This document shows positions 8,780-18,861 of a stretch of DNA of 50,818 bases, in pieces. Source of the stretch: Candidatus Kapaibacterium sp. GTDB lineage: Bacteria > Bacteroidota > Ignavibacteria > Kapaibacteriales > UBA2268. Under the pieces are notes generated by a model that saw only the letters and a list, made by a program, of their open reading frames with translations, had not been told where the DNA came from and searched no databases. The stretch lies in NCBI GenBank assembly GCA_937927515.1, contig CALBDO010000019.1, positions 66,313 through 117,130 of the forward strand. Reading direction: 5' to 3'. The translations under genes were made by a program, and so were the position numbers. Each line of letters starts with the position of its first letter. Within the stretch, counting starts at the first letter, position 1.

Positions 8780-9724
8780 ATGGAATTTAAGGATTACTAC
8801 AAAATTTTGGGTGTCGATAGGAACGCCACACTTGATGAGATTAAAAAGGCATATAGAAAACTAGCACAAAAATACCATCCAGATAGAAACCCGGGCAACA
8901 AAGAAGCGGAGGAAAAATTCAAAGATATTAACGAAGCATACGAGGTTTTGTCCGACCCCGATAAAAGGAGTAAATATGATAATCTTGGCACCTCATGGTT
9001 CAACTTTCAACAACAAGGTGGACGAGCAGACCAATTCAATTGGACAGATTGGTTCGCTTACGAACCAGTTGGTGCAAAACGCTCGAAAAAAACCGGATTT
9101 TCCTATTTAGACGAAATACTAAGTTCCGGTGGGAGTTTCTCGGACTTTTTCGAAAAAATTTTCGGCTTTGATTTAGGAAATTTTGGAAAACCGAAAGGAA
9201 CTGGAACAAAAACTAAATCCAGAGATATTCATACAGAAATTAATGTGACCCTTGAAGAAGCCTTCAAAGGCACAATTAAAACAATTGATTTGGATGGCAA
9301 AAAAATTGAATTAAAAATAAAGCCAGGTATTGTCGACGGTCAAATACTTCGAATACCTCTTCAAAATGTTTTTGGCTCAAATTATAACAATGATTTACTC
9401 GTTACTGTAAGAGTTTTACCAAACAAGAAGGTCGAGCGTAAAGGGAACGACCTTTACGTGGAGGTACCCATAGATATTTTCAAGTTGATACTTGGAGGCG
9501 AATCTAAAATTCGTACTTTTGGAGGTCTAATTAAGTTCAAAATTCCACCACGTTCACAAAATGGCACCATACTTCGCTTAAAGGGACAAGGCATGCCACT
9601 TTATAATAACCCAAGCGTACGTGGCGATTTATATTTGAAACTTATAGCAAAAATTCCCGAAAACTTAACAGAAAATGATATCAACTTTCTGAAAGAATTT
9701 CAAAATATTCGGGGGAAAAGTTGA
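8780..9724 (+). CDS. CbpA-type DnaJ family co-chaperone (no zinc finger)
   Basis: A 314-aa Hsp40 that stimulates DnaK. The J domain (residues 1-70) begins [12 protein letters not shown] and has the HPD motif in YHPDRNPG (about 34-41). A Gly/Phe-containing linker follows, then the C-terminal peptide-binding domains with [11 protein letters not shown] and the C-terminal [18 protein letters not shown]. The CxxCxGxG zinc-finger repeats of true DnaJ are absent, so it is a class II/CbpA-like protein. An in-frame GTG at 8768 would add four residues; ATG 8780 gives the typical CbpA N-terminus and is preferred. It heads a plus-strand run and is divergent from murI. Confidence 0.92.
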   Translation: MEFKDYYKILGVDRNATLDEIKKAYRKLAQKYHPDRNPGNKEAEEKFKDINEAYEVLSDPDKRSKYDNLGTSWFNFQQQGGRADQFNWTDWFAYEPVGAKRSKKTGFSYLDEILSSGGSFSDFFEKIFGFDLGNFGKPKGTGTKTKSRDIHTEINVTLEEAFKGTIKTIDLDGKKIELKIKPGIVDGQILRIPLQNVFGSNYNNDLLVTVRVLPNKKVERKGNDLYVEVPIDIFKLILGGESKIRTFGGLIKFKIPPRSQNGTILRLKGQGMPLYNNPSVRGDLYLKLIAKIPENLTENDINFLKEFQNIRGKS

Positions 9725-9778
9725 TTCTTATGTTTAATTTTGCAATTGTTATTTTGAAGTGTTTCTCTGGGGGGAGTA

Positions 9779-12700
9779 GTGAAATTATTTATTAATACGC
9801 TTATTGTTTTGCTTTTTATACCACTAATATGTTATCCAAAAATTATCCCATTAGATTTATACACGCTTGATGGGAGAACCTTTTTCAAATATTTTGTAAT
9901 AAACAACACGAATAAAATAATCAGCAATTACCAAAAGTCAGATTTTTCTGTAATTGAAAACTCATTAAAAATTAACAGTTTTGAATTTGAACCTATACAA
10001 AATACAACTGCAGCAAATTCAAACATTATTATTCTTTTCGACTTATCCCTTGGCAATATAAATCCTACAAACAAATTAATTGCTTTAGAAATTATCGATA
10101 CCCTTTTGAAATCCCTACCATATCATTCTACAAGTATAATCGGTTTTGATTTCCAAAATTACTTGTTTTGCAATTTTACAACCGATACAGAAAAGCTTTT
10201 CTCCTCTTTTAAGTTTTTGAAAAAGTTTAAAAGCTCTGGCTCTGACATTGATACAGCATTTTTCTCAGAAAATTTAGGTGCTTTTCATTTCAACGAAAAT
10301 TTTTCTCTCCCTACAAATATTCTCCTTTTTACGGATAAAGTCCGTGACTTCAACTATGAATTGTTGAAAAGTAACTTAGCTCGAGCCAAAATCAATATTT
10401 TCTTCTTTCTTATTAATTACATTGCTCCCAGAGAATTAAAAGAATTTTCAAGAGAGACTGGATGCTACATTTTCGAGATTTCAGAGATAAAAAATGTTTC
10501 GGATAAAATCGACATCTTAAATTTTCTTTTCTTAGAAGGAAAACCCTCTCAAATTTATTGGAACAATTTACCTTTGTGCTCTGAAAATAGAGAAATTGAA
10601 ATCATATATCAAAACAGCGACACAACCTCTTTTGATATTAAAGTAGAACCCCTTAATACACCTCAATTGTTGGCTATTCCACCATTTTTACGTTTCAGCT
10701 CTGTAATACCAAACCAATTTAAAGATTTGGATTTATTTTTAGTAGCAAAAAATTTCGACATAAGAATTGATAGTTTTAAATTAACCGACCCCCACTTTAA
10801 AATAATTAATGGTGCAATAACTAATCCAATTGTATTGGCAAAAGACTCTACCCATAAATTAACCATTAGATTCACTCCCACGGATTCTTCTATAGTTTTC
10901 GACAGCTTGGTGATATACTCAAATGCTTGCCATACTAATAAGGTAAATATCACTGGTGGTTTCCCAAATAAAAAACCCAAAGAAAAGACATTGTCGGTTT
11001 TCTCTCCAAAACCCGACGAAAAGTACTTCCTTGGCGACACAATCAAAATTCATTGGGATGGGGTACTTCCAACCGACGTAGTTCAACTTCAATATTCCAC
11101 AAATGGAGGCGAGGCCTGGGACACCCTTGCAATAAATGTACTTGGATTGGAGTACAAATTCTATCTCGACCCGCAAAGAATTAAAACATCCGACTCCTGC
11201 CTTGTACGAGTAATACAAATCTGGCCTAATAATGCTGGAGAGACTATTGAACTTCGACATCGGAGCTCTATAAATTCTGCAAATTTCAATCGAGATGCCT
11301 CTTTGATTGTAACCTCCACCAATGAACCAGGTAACTTCGTTTCTATATGGAATCCCGGAATAGGAGCAAAGACTTACTCTTTAAAAGGTCACACCAAGCA
11401 AGTTAATTGGGCTTGTTTTGATTTACAAGATAGATACTTAATAACAGCATCAGACGATTCCACATCAATTCTTTACGACATTAAAACTGGTGACTCTCTT
11501 TATACATTTAAAGCTCACAAAAGCAAAGTGACATCTGCAAATTTCTCGCCTGATGGAAATTATTTACTTACAACGGGAACAGATGGTCAATGCCTCGTTT
11601 GGAATTTAAGTAGCAAAAACATAGTGCAAAGAATTTCAACTGGAATTAATCCAATTTATTACGCTAATTTCACCCCAGACTCGAATTACATTGCCTATGC
11701 CTCTTACGATGGAAACATATATTTATTCGACATTAAACAATTAAAAGTAACAAAAACTTTCTCAACCAAATTCGGAAACAATCACATACATCATTTCACA
11801 ATCCACCTTGGAAATAAAAAACTTGCTGCCGCTTCACATCTTGGTTTGATTTTTGTCTTTGATTATAATCCAGAAGACCCAAGCACAACAATATACCCTT
11901 CGTATGTACTAGCTCACGACACTATAAGTTATCCAGCAATCAACACTGTATATTTCAATTCCAATGGAACTTGGCTGATTACTGCTGGTAGCGATTCGAG
12001 AGTCCTTCGATGGAATCCATATACTGGAGAACTTATCGATTCTATAGCTATTGCAGAACATTCGAATGCCATAACCTCTGCACTTTTCAGCTTCGACGAT
12101 GCAATGCTTTTAACATCAAGTTGGGATAGCACAGCAAAGATTTTTAATAGGACTAAACTAGGCCTTCAAATCGACACGACAGATGGCTTTTTTTCAATCA
12201 TTGAACCAATAATACTTAAATCAAAAATTGACTTTGGTAACGTCTATCTAAAAGAATCGAAAGACACACTTATTTCTCCAGTTATAGTAAATCTCTCTAA
12301 GGAAAAAGTATTTATTCGCAATATAGAGATAGAAGGAGAAAATGCAAAAGAATTTAAACTCCTAAACAAAAATGAACAGACCATACTCATGCCAGGCGAT
12401 ACGCTTAAGCTCTTGATGAATTTTTCCCCAATCGGTATTGGTTTACGAACATCTAAGATAGTATTTCACTTTAGTTGGGGCAAGGTTGATGTCGAATTGA
12501 ATGGTACTGGAACGATTCGCCCATTGCAAATTCATCCCAATTTGATTGACTTTGGCGAAGTTGAAGTCGGTGAATTTAAGGATACTCTTCTTCAATTCAA
12601 CATAGCTAATCAATCATCAAAAAATATTAATTTAATTTCTATCCGAAACATAGGACCAGACTCATTGTTTTTTACAATTATCGATGGTGCCGAAGGTTCT

Positions 12701-13528
12701 TTAATTCCGCCCAAAGGATATCATCCAATAACAATTCGATTTACCCCAGATACAAGCGGAAAACGAAACATACTTATTGAATTGGTAGCGGATGTTGATT
12801 CTTCGGCACAGTACATGAACGTTTTAGGAGATGGTATCTTTCCAAAATACGACTCAATTTCAATATCTATTGGCAATCACTTCGCAAAACCCGGGGACCT
12901 TCTCGAAGTTCCTGTTAAAATTGATAGTAAGAAATTCTTGAACAAAAATTCCGAATATCGTGGTATTTCGTTTGATTTAACTTTCAACAAAACCATACTT
13001 GAACCTTTAGATAAATCATTTAGCTCTTATGTAGAAAACGACAGCAGAACCTTGAAAGTGTTCGTTGAGAAAAACCTTGTCGAGGACTCGATTTTAACAA
13101 CCCTACGTTTTCGGGTTGGGCTTGGGAACGATACAATCACACCTCTTCAAATATCAAATAGTTATCCACTTGGCAAAGGCAAACTTGTTATACAAGAAAA
13201 ATCTGGACAACTTGTCTTGCATGGCATTTGCAAAGAAGGTGGAATTCGACTTTTCGAACCAGATGGGATACTTAACTTTGGCAATATTTACCCAAACCCA
13301 ACGGAAGGAACCACTTATTTATCATTTGCTATTCCAGAAGATGGAAGGACAAAAATCGAGGTATATGATAACACAGGTAGTTTAGTAAATTGCATTATGG
13401 ATGAATATCTCAACAAAGGTACATACACGCTTGAATTCGATTTTAGGTGTTTTGAAACTGGTATTTATTTGTTAATTTTACGTACACCTAATAATATTTT
13501 AACAAATATTTTACAAGTAGTTAAATGA
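9779..13528 (+). CDS. Giant secreted VWA-like / ASH / WD40 / cohesin-like protein with T9SS sorting domain
   Basis: A 1249-aa exported protein with an unusual mosaic. In order: signal peptide (1-20); VWA-like domain (about 80-240; degenerate MIDAS reading FDLSLGN); ASH/Hydin-like domain (about 298-395); an Ig-like domain like those of Kre9-type surface proteins (about 404-490); about six or seven WD40 repeats (about 493-787; examples LITASDDSTSILYDIKTG and LITAGSDSRVLRWNP); two more ASH domains (about 812-1015); a cohesin-like domain (about 1023-1157); and a T9SS type A sorting domain (about 1167-1249, beginning IYPNPTEG and ending LQVVK). The GTG start at 9779 follows a GGGGGAG ribosome binding site. 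Surface location via T9SS is inferred from the tail; the function is unknown. It overlaps the next gene by 4 nt. Confidence 0.85.
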   Translation: MKLFINTLIVLLFIPLICYPKIIPLDLYTLDGRTFFKYFVINNTNKIISNYQKSDFSVIENSLKINSFEFEPIQNTTAANSNIIILFDLSLGNINPTNKLIALEIIDTLLKSLPYHSTSIIGFDFQNYLFCNFTTDTEKLFSSFKFLKKFKSSGSDIDTAFFSENLGAFHFNENFSLPTNILLFTDKVRDFNYELLKSNLARAKINIFFFLINYIAPRELKEFSRETGCYIFEISEIKNVSDKIDILNFLFLEGKPSQIYWNNLPLCSENREIEIIYQNSDTTSFDIKVEPLNTPQLLAIPPFLRFSSVIPNQFKDLDLFLVAKNFDIRIDSFKLTDPHFKIINGAITNPIVLAKDSTHKLTIRFTPTDSSIVFDSLVIYSNACHTNKVNITGGFPNKKPKEKTLSVFSPKPDEKYFLGDTIKIHWDGVLPTDVVQLQYSTNGGEAWDTLAINVLGLEYKFYLDPQRIKTSDSCLVRVIQIWPNNAGETIELRHRSSINSANFNRDASLIVTSTNEPGNFVSIWNPGIGAKTYSLKGHTKQVNWACFDLQDRYLITASDDSTSILYDIKTGDSLYTFKAHKSKVTSANFSPDGNYLLTTGTDGQCLVWNLSSKNIVQRISTGINPIYYANFTPDSNYIAYASYDGNIYLFDIKQLKVTKTFSTKFGNNHIHHFTIHLGNKKLAAASHLGLIFVFDYNPEDPSTTIYPSYVLAHDTISYPAINTVYFNSNGTWLITAGSDSRVLRWNPYTGELIDSIAIAEHSNAITSALFSFDDAMLLTSSWDSTAKIFNRTKLGLQIDTTDGFFSIIEPIILKSKIDFGNVYLKESKDTLISPVIVNLSKEKVFIRNIEIEGENAKEFKLLNKNEQTILMPGDTLKLLMNFSPIGIGLRTSKIVFHFSWGKVDVELNGTGTIRPLQIHPNLIDFGEVEVGEFKDTLLQFNIANQSSKNINLISIRNIGPDSLFFTIIDGAEGSLIPPKGYHPITIRFTPDTSGKRNILIELVADVDSSAQYMNVLGDGIFPKYDSISISIGNHFAKPGDLLEVPVKIDSKKFLNKNSEYRGISFDLTFNKTILEPLDKSFSSYVENDSRTLKVFVEKNLVEDSILTTLRFRVGLGNDTITPLQISNSYPLGKGKLVIQEKSGQLVLHGICKEGGIRLFEPDGILNFGNIYPNPTEGTTYLSFAIPEDGRTKIEVYDNTGSLVNCIMDEYLNKGTYTLEFDFRCFETGIYLLILRTPNNILTNILQVVK

Positions 13529-14640
13529 GATTTTGTCTCTACATTGCAAATGTTCTTTTGATAATACATTTCTACTCCTCGACTGTTTTGTCAATTGAAC
13601 ATCTTAGTAACGGATATGCCATTAATACAACTAAAAACACACTTGCCAATGAACCAATAAACTTCCATTTTGTTAACATTGGTCAACTGAGAAGCAAGAG
13701 TATTAGCATTGAAAATTCCGGAACTTCATCTTATTTAATTGAAAAAGTAACCTTACAAGAAGGTGGACTTGGTGTCTTCTCTTTGTTTACTAATCCAACA
13801 GTTCCAGTACAAATCTCTCCGAATCAAATAATAAACCTAACTCTAAACTTTCTACCAAATAGGATAAATTCCTTTTACGACACAATCTTAATTTACTTCG
13901 AGGAGCCTTTTCGTTTCATTTACTCAATACCAATTGAGGGCCACTCTAAATGCCTTAACCAATTATTTTTGTTGGACACTTTCGGGTTTGTCGGCACCCC
14001 AAACTTTAGAATACCAATATTTGTGAAAGGAGACCCAAATTTAGTTGAAGCCACTACTGTAAACCTTTCTTTTACGGTCACTGTAAACGGAAGAGTTTTC
14101 TTTGTTGATAGTGTAGGAGAAAATAGTACTTTGACTGAAATTGAGGTTAATCAAACATATTTATCTTATAAGATGAAGGTCCAAAATCTAACCTTTGATT
14201 CAGCAACAAAGTCAATTACATATCTATCCGGTAGGCTTTTCCTATCTGAACAAGACACAACCAATGTTACCATATCCGAAATTAAATGCGAAACGGAAGG
14301 AGTAAATTTTGAGGGAACGAATGCTACAATCAAAACTCTTGGCATATGCAACTCAAACTTGTCATTAGTTGATTTCATCCCCAATTATGTCCATATAGCA
14401 ATACCTAACCAAATCGTCAATGATGAACTCCTAATTGAATTCTTCCCAATAAAGCAATCATCGAGAGAAATCGCAGACATAAGATTTTACAATATCATCG
14501 GAAAATTGGTTTACCATGTAAACACAGAATTAGATTCAAGAATCATTATTCCTTTGACAACAATTCCCTCTGGCATTTATAAAACAGATATATTCCTGCC
14601 GAATCAAAAATATTCTGAAATTATCAGCGTTGTTAAATAA
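13525..14640 (+). CDS. Secreted ASH-domain protein with T9SS sorting domain
   Basis: A 371-aa exported protein whose ATG overlaps the stop of the preceding giant T9SS protein (ATGA), so the pair is translationally coupled. It has a signal peptide (about 1-23), an ASH/Hydin-like beta domain (about 45-142; IENSGTSSYLIEKV), a middle beta-rich region (about 145-290) resembling the cohesin-like segments common in this lineage, and a C-terminal T9SS type A-like tail (about 300-371; FYNIIGKLVYHV, IPSGIYKTDI, SVVK). The tail's first strand is less canonical than in the neighbour (no YPNP). The protein probably works with, or is a shorter relative of, the upstream product on the cell surface. No enzymatic motif is seen. 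Confidence 0.75.
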   Translation: MRFCLYIANVLLIIHFYSSTVLSIEHLSNGYAINTTKNTLANEPINFHFVNIGQLRSKSISIENSGTSSYLIEKVTLQEGGLGVFSLFTNPTVPVQISPNQIINLTLNFLPNRINSFYDTILIYFEEPFRFIYSIPIEGHSKCLNQLFLLDTFGFVGTPNFRIPIFVKGDPNLVEATTVNLSFTVTVNGRVFFVDSVGENSTLTEIEVNQTYLSYKMKVQNLTFDSATKSITYLSGRLFLSEQDTTNVTISEIKCETEGVNFEGTNATIKTLGICNSNLSLVDFIPNYVHIAIPNQIVNDELLIEFFPIKQSSREIADIRFYNIIGKLVYHVNTELDSRIIIPLTTIPSGIYKTDIFLPNQKYSEIISVVK

Positions 14641-14655
14641 TTTACCCTACTCCTT

Positions 14656-15918
14656 ATGATAAGTTCAGTAAGAGGAACAAAAGATATTTTACCTGCAGAA
14701 ATACCTATTTGGCTTTTTTTAGAGTCAACATTTCGAGAAGTATCGACTATCTTTGGTTTCAACGAAATTCGTTTACCCATCTTTGAAAAAACGGAAGTTT
14801 TTCAACGTTCAATTGGGGAAAATACTGATGTGGTAAATAAAGAAATGTACACCTTTTCTGACCGCGGTGGCGACTCTATTACTCTCCGACCGGAATTGAC
14901 AGCCAGTGTTATGCGTTCCGTTATACAAAATAATCTTTTATCACAAAGTTCCATTTTGCGACTTTGGTACTATGGTCCATTATTTCGCTATGAAAGACCT
15001 CAAAAAGGGAGATTGCGCCAATTCCATCAATACGGTGCTGAATTGATTGGCTCTATGCATCCAGAATCGGACGCCGAAATTATTTCTCTTGCGATTTCCA
15101 TCATAAATAAACTTGGCATTAAGGATTATTATTTATATCTAAACTCAATTGGCAATAATCGGTCGAGACAAAATTATAAAAAAGCACTTGTTGATTATCT
15201 AAAAAGTTACGCCGACAAACTTTCCAAAGATAGTCAAGAAAGACTGTTGAAAAATCCACTGAGAATTTTAGATTCCAAGGACCCGCAAGACATTGAAATT
15301 ATTAAGAATGCCCCAATAATTTATGACTATTTTGACGAAGAAAGTCTCGAACACTACCAACTGACCAAAGAACTACTTAGATTGAGCAATATTCAATATA
15401 TTGAAAATCCATTCCTTGTTAGAGGCTTAGATTACTATTCTCATACAGTTTTCGAATTTCAAAGTCCTGTCCTCGGAGCACAAGATTCTTTTGGGGGAGG
15501 AGGTAGGTACAACGAACTTTTCAGAGAGTTCGGATATTCAAATGATGTTCCAGCAACTGGATTTGCACTTGGCATAGAGAGGATAATTCTAATCTTAGAA
15601 ACACAAAATTTGAAAATTCCATTGGAACCACCAAAAATTTATATTGCTTTTAATGAATGGAAATACATTTACAAGGTTATTGAAATTGCTCAAATACTAC
15701 GCAGTTATGGATTTTCAACTGTTTTCGACTTAAATCGTCGTTCGCTCAAAGCGCAATTAAAAGAAGCAAACAAACTCGGTGTAAAATACTCCATTATCAT
15801 AGGTGAAGAAGAGATTGAAAACAACTATCTTTCAATCAAATGCATGGAAGATGGCACTCAAAACAAATTCCCTATGGATTCAGCTATTATCTATCTAAAG
15901 AATACCTTTGAGAAATAA
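14656..15918 (+). CDS. hisS: Histidyl-tRNA synthetase
   Basis: HisS charges tRNA-His. The 420-aa class II synthetase shows the HisRS N-terminus VRGTKDILP (residues 5-13), motif 1 region, TLRPELTASVMR (about 76-87), motif 2 in FRYERPQKGRLRQFHQYGAE (about 112-131), the HisRS-specific LVRGLDYYSHTVFEF (about 254-268), motif 3 in GFALGIER (about 302-309), and a C-terminal anticodon-binding domain (about 325-420). It lies 15 nt after the second T9SS gene and 3 nt before a sensor kinase, all on the plus strand. Nothing unusual is visible. Confidence 0.97.
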   Translation: MISSVRGTKDILPAEIPIWLFLESTFREVSTIFGFNEIRLPIFEKTEVFQRSIGENTDVVNKEMYTFSDRGGDSITLRPELTASVMRSVIQNNLLSQSSILRLWYYGPLFRYERPQKGRLRQFHQYGAELIGSMHPESDAEIISLAISIINKLGIKDYYLYLNSIGNNRSRQNYKKALVDYLKSYADKLSKDSQERLLKNPLRILDSKDPQDIEIIKNAPIIYDYFDEESLEHYQLTKELLRLSNIQYIENPFLVRGLDYYSHTVFEFQSPVLGAQDSFGGGGRYNELFREFGYSNDVPATGFALGIERIILILETQNLKIPLEPPKIYIAFNEWKYIYKVIEIAQILRSYGFSTVFDLNRRSLKAQLKEANKLGVKYSIIIGEEEIENNYLSIKCMEDGTQNKFPMDSAIIYLKNTFEK

Positions 15919-15921
15919 AAA

Positions 15922-17151
15922 ATGTCTTTGCTGATAGTAACACACACAAACAAGTGGCAGATTAAAATCATTCTGATTTTAGTTGCTTCTCTAATTGTTT
16001 TTCTCATTTTAATACTCACAAACAAATTGGTTTCAGAATTAATTCAAAGGGAAAAGGAATCTGTTCAACTCTTTGCCGATGTTTACAGAAGATATACGAA
16101 TTTGAACACAAACCCAGAGGATATTGATTTCCTGGTCACTAAACTCTCTAATTTGATAAAATTTCCAATGATAATGACCGACGAAAACGACGAGCCAATT
16201 TATCCGTTTGAATCCTACACTCTCAACATTTATTTCGATGCTAAATGGACTACCGAGAAAAAGAGAAATTACTTAAAAAAAATGATTGAGGATATCAAGA
16301 AAGATTATCCTCCCATTGTGGTTTACAATGAAAATGGCGAGATATTTGCAAAATTTTACTACACACATTCTTCATTGATTGAGAGACTGAGATACTTCCC
16401 TTTAATTGAAATGCTTGTCGCATTTGCTTTTGTTTATTTTGTGTATCTTGCTTACAAGAACATCAAAAAGAGCGAGGAATCTAAATTATGGGTAGGTATG
16501 GCAAAAGAAGCAGCACATCAACTTGGAACCCCATTGTCTTCACTTTTAGCTTGGTTGGAAATAATAAAGTCCCCTGAAATTAAGGAATTACCGCAGGAAG
16601 AGATTATTCGTGAAATGGAACAAGATATAATACGACTACAAACAATATCCGAAAGATTCTCAAAAATTGGTTCCAAGACAGAGAAAATTCGTATCAACCT
16701 AATTGAATTAATTGATAACATTGTAGAATATTTTACGAAGAGAATGCCCCATCTTGGTAAAAAAGTTAACATCATTAAAAATTATCCCAATAAGCAAATA
16801 TTTTGTGATATAAATCCAATATTATTTTCCTGGGCTATTGAGAATCTGCTCAAAAATTCATTTGAAGCAATAGAGAACAAAGAAGGGAAAATAGAAATAA
16901 GAATACAAGAAAGCAGAAAAAAAGTACAAATTTTAATAAGCGATAATGGGAAAGGCATGACGAGTAAGCAAAAACGCTTGGCTTTTCAGCCAGGATTTAC
17001 AACAAAAACTCGTGGGTGGGGTATTGGTTTGACCTTCTGTAAAAGAATTATTGAAGATTATCATAACAGCAGAATTTACATCAAAGAAAGCACTCTTGGC
17101 AAAGGCTCAACTTTTGTGATTGAATTGCCAAACAAATTTCCAAATCTCTAA
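15922..17151 (+). CDS. Membrane sensor histidine kinase
   Basis: A 409-aa kinase with two membrane segments (about residues 13-36 and 154-174) flanking an extracytoplasmic domain of about 115 residues. The dimerisation/phosphoacceptor box EAAHQLGTPLSSLLAW (about 194-209) follows the second helix directly, without a HAMP domain. The HATPase domain has the N box NLLKNSFEAIENKEG (about 311-325), G1 DNGKGM and G2 GWGIGLTFCKRII. The AHQLGTPLSSL H-box variant is common in Bacteroidota/Chlorobiota kinases. It starts 3 nt after hisS and is followed 48 nt later by polysaccharide export genes. No response regulator is adjacent, so its partner is unknown. Confidence 0.93.
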   Translation: MSLLIVTHTNKWQIKIILILVASLIVFLILILTNKLVSELIQREKESVQLFADVYRRYTNLNTNPEDIDFLVTKLSNLIKFPMIMTDENDEPIYPFESYTLNIYFDAKWTTEKKRNYLKKMIEDIKKDYPPIVVYNENGEIFAKFYYTHSSLIERLRYFPLIEMLVAFAFVYFVYLAYKNIKKSEESKLWVGMAKEAAHQLGTPLSSLLAWLEIIKSPEIKELPQEEIIREMEQDIIRLQTISERFSKIGSKTEKIRINLIELIDNIVEYFTKRMPHLGKKVNIIKNYPNKQIFCDINPILFSWAIENLLKNSFEAIENKEGKIEIRIQESRKKVQILISDNGKGMTSKQKRLAFQPGFTTKTRGWGIGLTFCKRIIEDYHNSRIYIKESTLGKGSTFVIELPNKFPNL

Positions 17152-17199
17152 ATAATTTATGCTTAATTTTTTTTAATTTAGAGCTTTTAATCAATTTCT

Positions 17200-18855
17200 A
17201 TGAAAGAAAAAATTATTTTAATACTTACATTAGTTGCTGCAAGTTTTTTGGCTTTTGGTCAAAATTTGCCCAAGGAAGAACCTCTTCAAAACTACATAAT
17301 TACTGGTGTCAAAGGCAATGTAATTGATACATTAGCATACCAAACTGGACAAAGAATCATAAAAGAAACCGAAGGGCTTTTAGAAAAAGAAATTGACCCA
17401 GAGACATATTTCCTTGGTCCACAGGATGAGCTTATAATCTCAATTGTCGCAACCCGAGCAAGGGAAATTTTAGTCGAAGTATCTCCTGAAGGAAAGATTT
17501 CAATACCAGAAGTTGGGGTTGTAACCGTCAAGGGATTAACGCTTGCACAAGCACAAAACTTAATCATTGAAAAAATTAAAACAGTTTTAAAAGCCACCGA
17601 AGTAAATGTGCTGCTTCGTAATATAAGAAAATTTAAAGTATCTATCTCTGGTGCAGTACAAAAGTCTGCCATAGTTTCTGCAACTAGTACAGACCGTGTA
17701 TCTGAAATAATTGATAAAGCAGGTGGATTCAGAGAAAAAGCATCATTGAGAAAAATTTTACTTTATCGAAATGATGGAAAGGAAATTATAAAAGTCGACC
17801 TGTTAAGGTTTTTCTTTTTAAACGATAAAAATGCAAATCCATTGGTAACCGGTGGCGACCATATCCTCGTTCCCTTTGCCAACGAAGACGAATACATCGA
17901 AATTCAAGGAGAAATAGTCAAACCTGGAAAATATGAATACAAAGAGGGTGATTCTCTCTCGACCTTGATAAGATTTGCCCAAGGATTTACAGAGTTAGCC
18001 CAGCTTGATTCGGTAGAGTTTGTAAGCAACCAAGTTGATGGTGCAATTGAAAGAAAAATACTAAACTTAAGTCATTGGAAAGACATTATCAATTCTACAA
18101 ACACCAGCTTTGAAGGAGACTTTCCTTTGAAATTAGGCGACAGAGTTTTTGTTAGAAAAATTCTCAATTGGAAAAAGCCAAAGTCAGTCGTTATTGAAGG
18201 CGAAGTTACTTATCCCGGTCGATATGCAATTGATGAAAAAACGATAAGAATCTCGGATATACTCAATAAATGTGGTGGTTTTACAAATGAAGCAGACATT
18301 GAAAAAGTCCGATTTATTAGGCAAGCCCTTCTCAACGTTGTTGACCCCGAAATGGAGCGACTTTCTCGTATTCCACCCTCGGAAATGTCTAAAAATGAAT
18401 ACCGATATTTCCTTTCGCGCGTAAATGAGAGGAGAGGCCTTATGTCAATTAATTTTAAGAGAGTTTTAGAAGACCCTAAAAGCGACGATAATATACTTTT
18501 ACAAGATTTAGATTCTATCTTTGTGCCGAAAAAAAATGAATTCGTAAATATTCAAGGTCGAGTCAATAATCCTGGTTTAGTTGCTTACAAACCTGGATAC
18601 AACTATCTGGATTATATACAACTTGCTGGGGGTTTCGGATTCCGAGCCGATGAGAAAGCTACTCTTGTTGTTAAATCGAAAGGAGAACAATTCCGTGCAA
18701 TCGATTTTAACTACAAAATTGAACCTGGGGACAACATCCTCGTTCCACCAGAAGATGAACTTACCTTTTTCGAAGTATTTACCACTACTTTAACTATCAC
18801 AACTCAGATTTTGACAATTGCTGGCGTTGTTTTAGCATTTATTAGACTTAGATAA
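17200..18855 (+). CDS. SLBB-domain polysaccharide export protein (Wza-like)
   Basis: A 551-aa periplasmic/outer-membrane protein for exopolysaccharide or capsule export. A signal peptide (about 1-20, ending LAFGQ) precedes a poly-export domain (about 65-150: GPQDELIISI, VSPEGKISIPEVGVV, GLTLAQAQNLI). Several SLBB-type repeats follow, each beginning like VSISGAVQKSAIV, IEIQGEIVKPGKYEYKEGD, VVIEGEVTYPGRYAID and VNIQGRVNNPGLVAYKPG. A hydrophobic segment sits at the extreme C-terminus (about 528-549). There is no lipobox cysteine, unlike classical Wza. Together with the Wzz-like gene 6 nt downstream it forms a minimal export pair; no glycosyltransferases are nearby. Confidence 0.9.
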   Translation: MKEKIILILTLVAASFLAFGQNLPKEEPLQNYIITGVKGNVIDTLAYQTGQRIIKETEGLLEKEIDPETYFLGPQDELIISIVATRAREILVEVSPEGKISIPEVGVVTVKGLTLAQAQNLIIEKIKTVLKATEVNVLLRNIRKFKVSISGAVQKSAIVSATSTDRVSEIIDKAGGFREKASLRKILLYRNDGKEIIKVDLLRFFFLNDKNANPLVTGGDHILVPFANEDEYIEIQGEIVKPGKYEYKEGDSLSTLIRFAQGFTELAQLDSVEFVSNQVDGAIERKILNLSHWKDIINSTNTSFEGDFPLKLGDRVFVRKILNWKKPKSVVIEGEVTYPGRYAIDEKTIRISDILNKCGGFTNEADIEKVRFIRQALLNVVDPEMERLSRIPPSEMSKNEYRYFLSRVNERRGLMSINFKRVLEDPKSDDNILLQDLDSIFVPKKNEFVNIQGRVNNPGLVAYKPGYNYLDYIQLAGGFGFRADEKATLVVKSKGEQFRAIDFNYKIEPGDNILVPPEDELTFFEVFTTTLTITTQILTIAGVVLAFIRLR

Positions 18856-18861
18856 CTTAAT

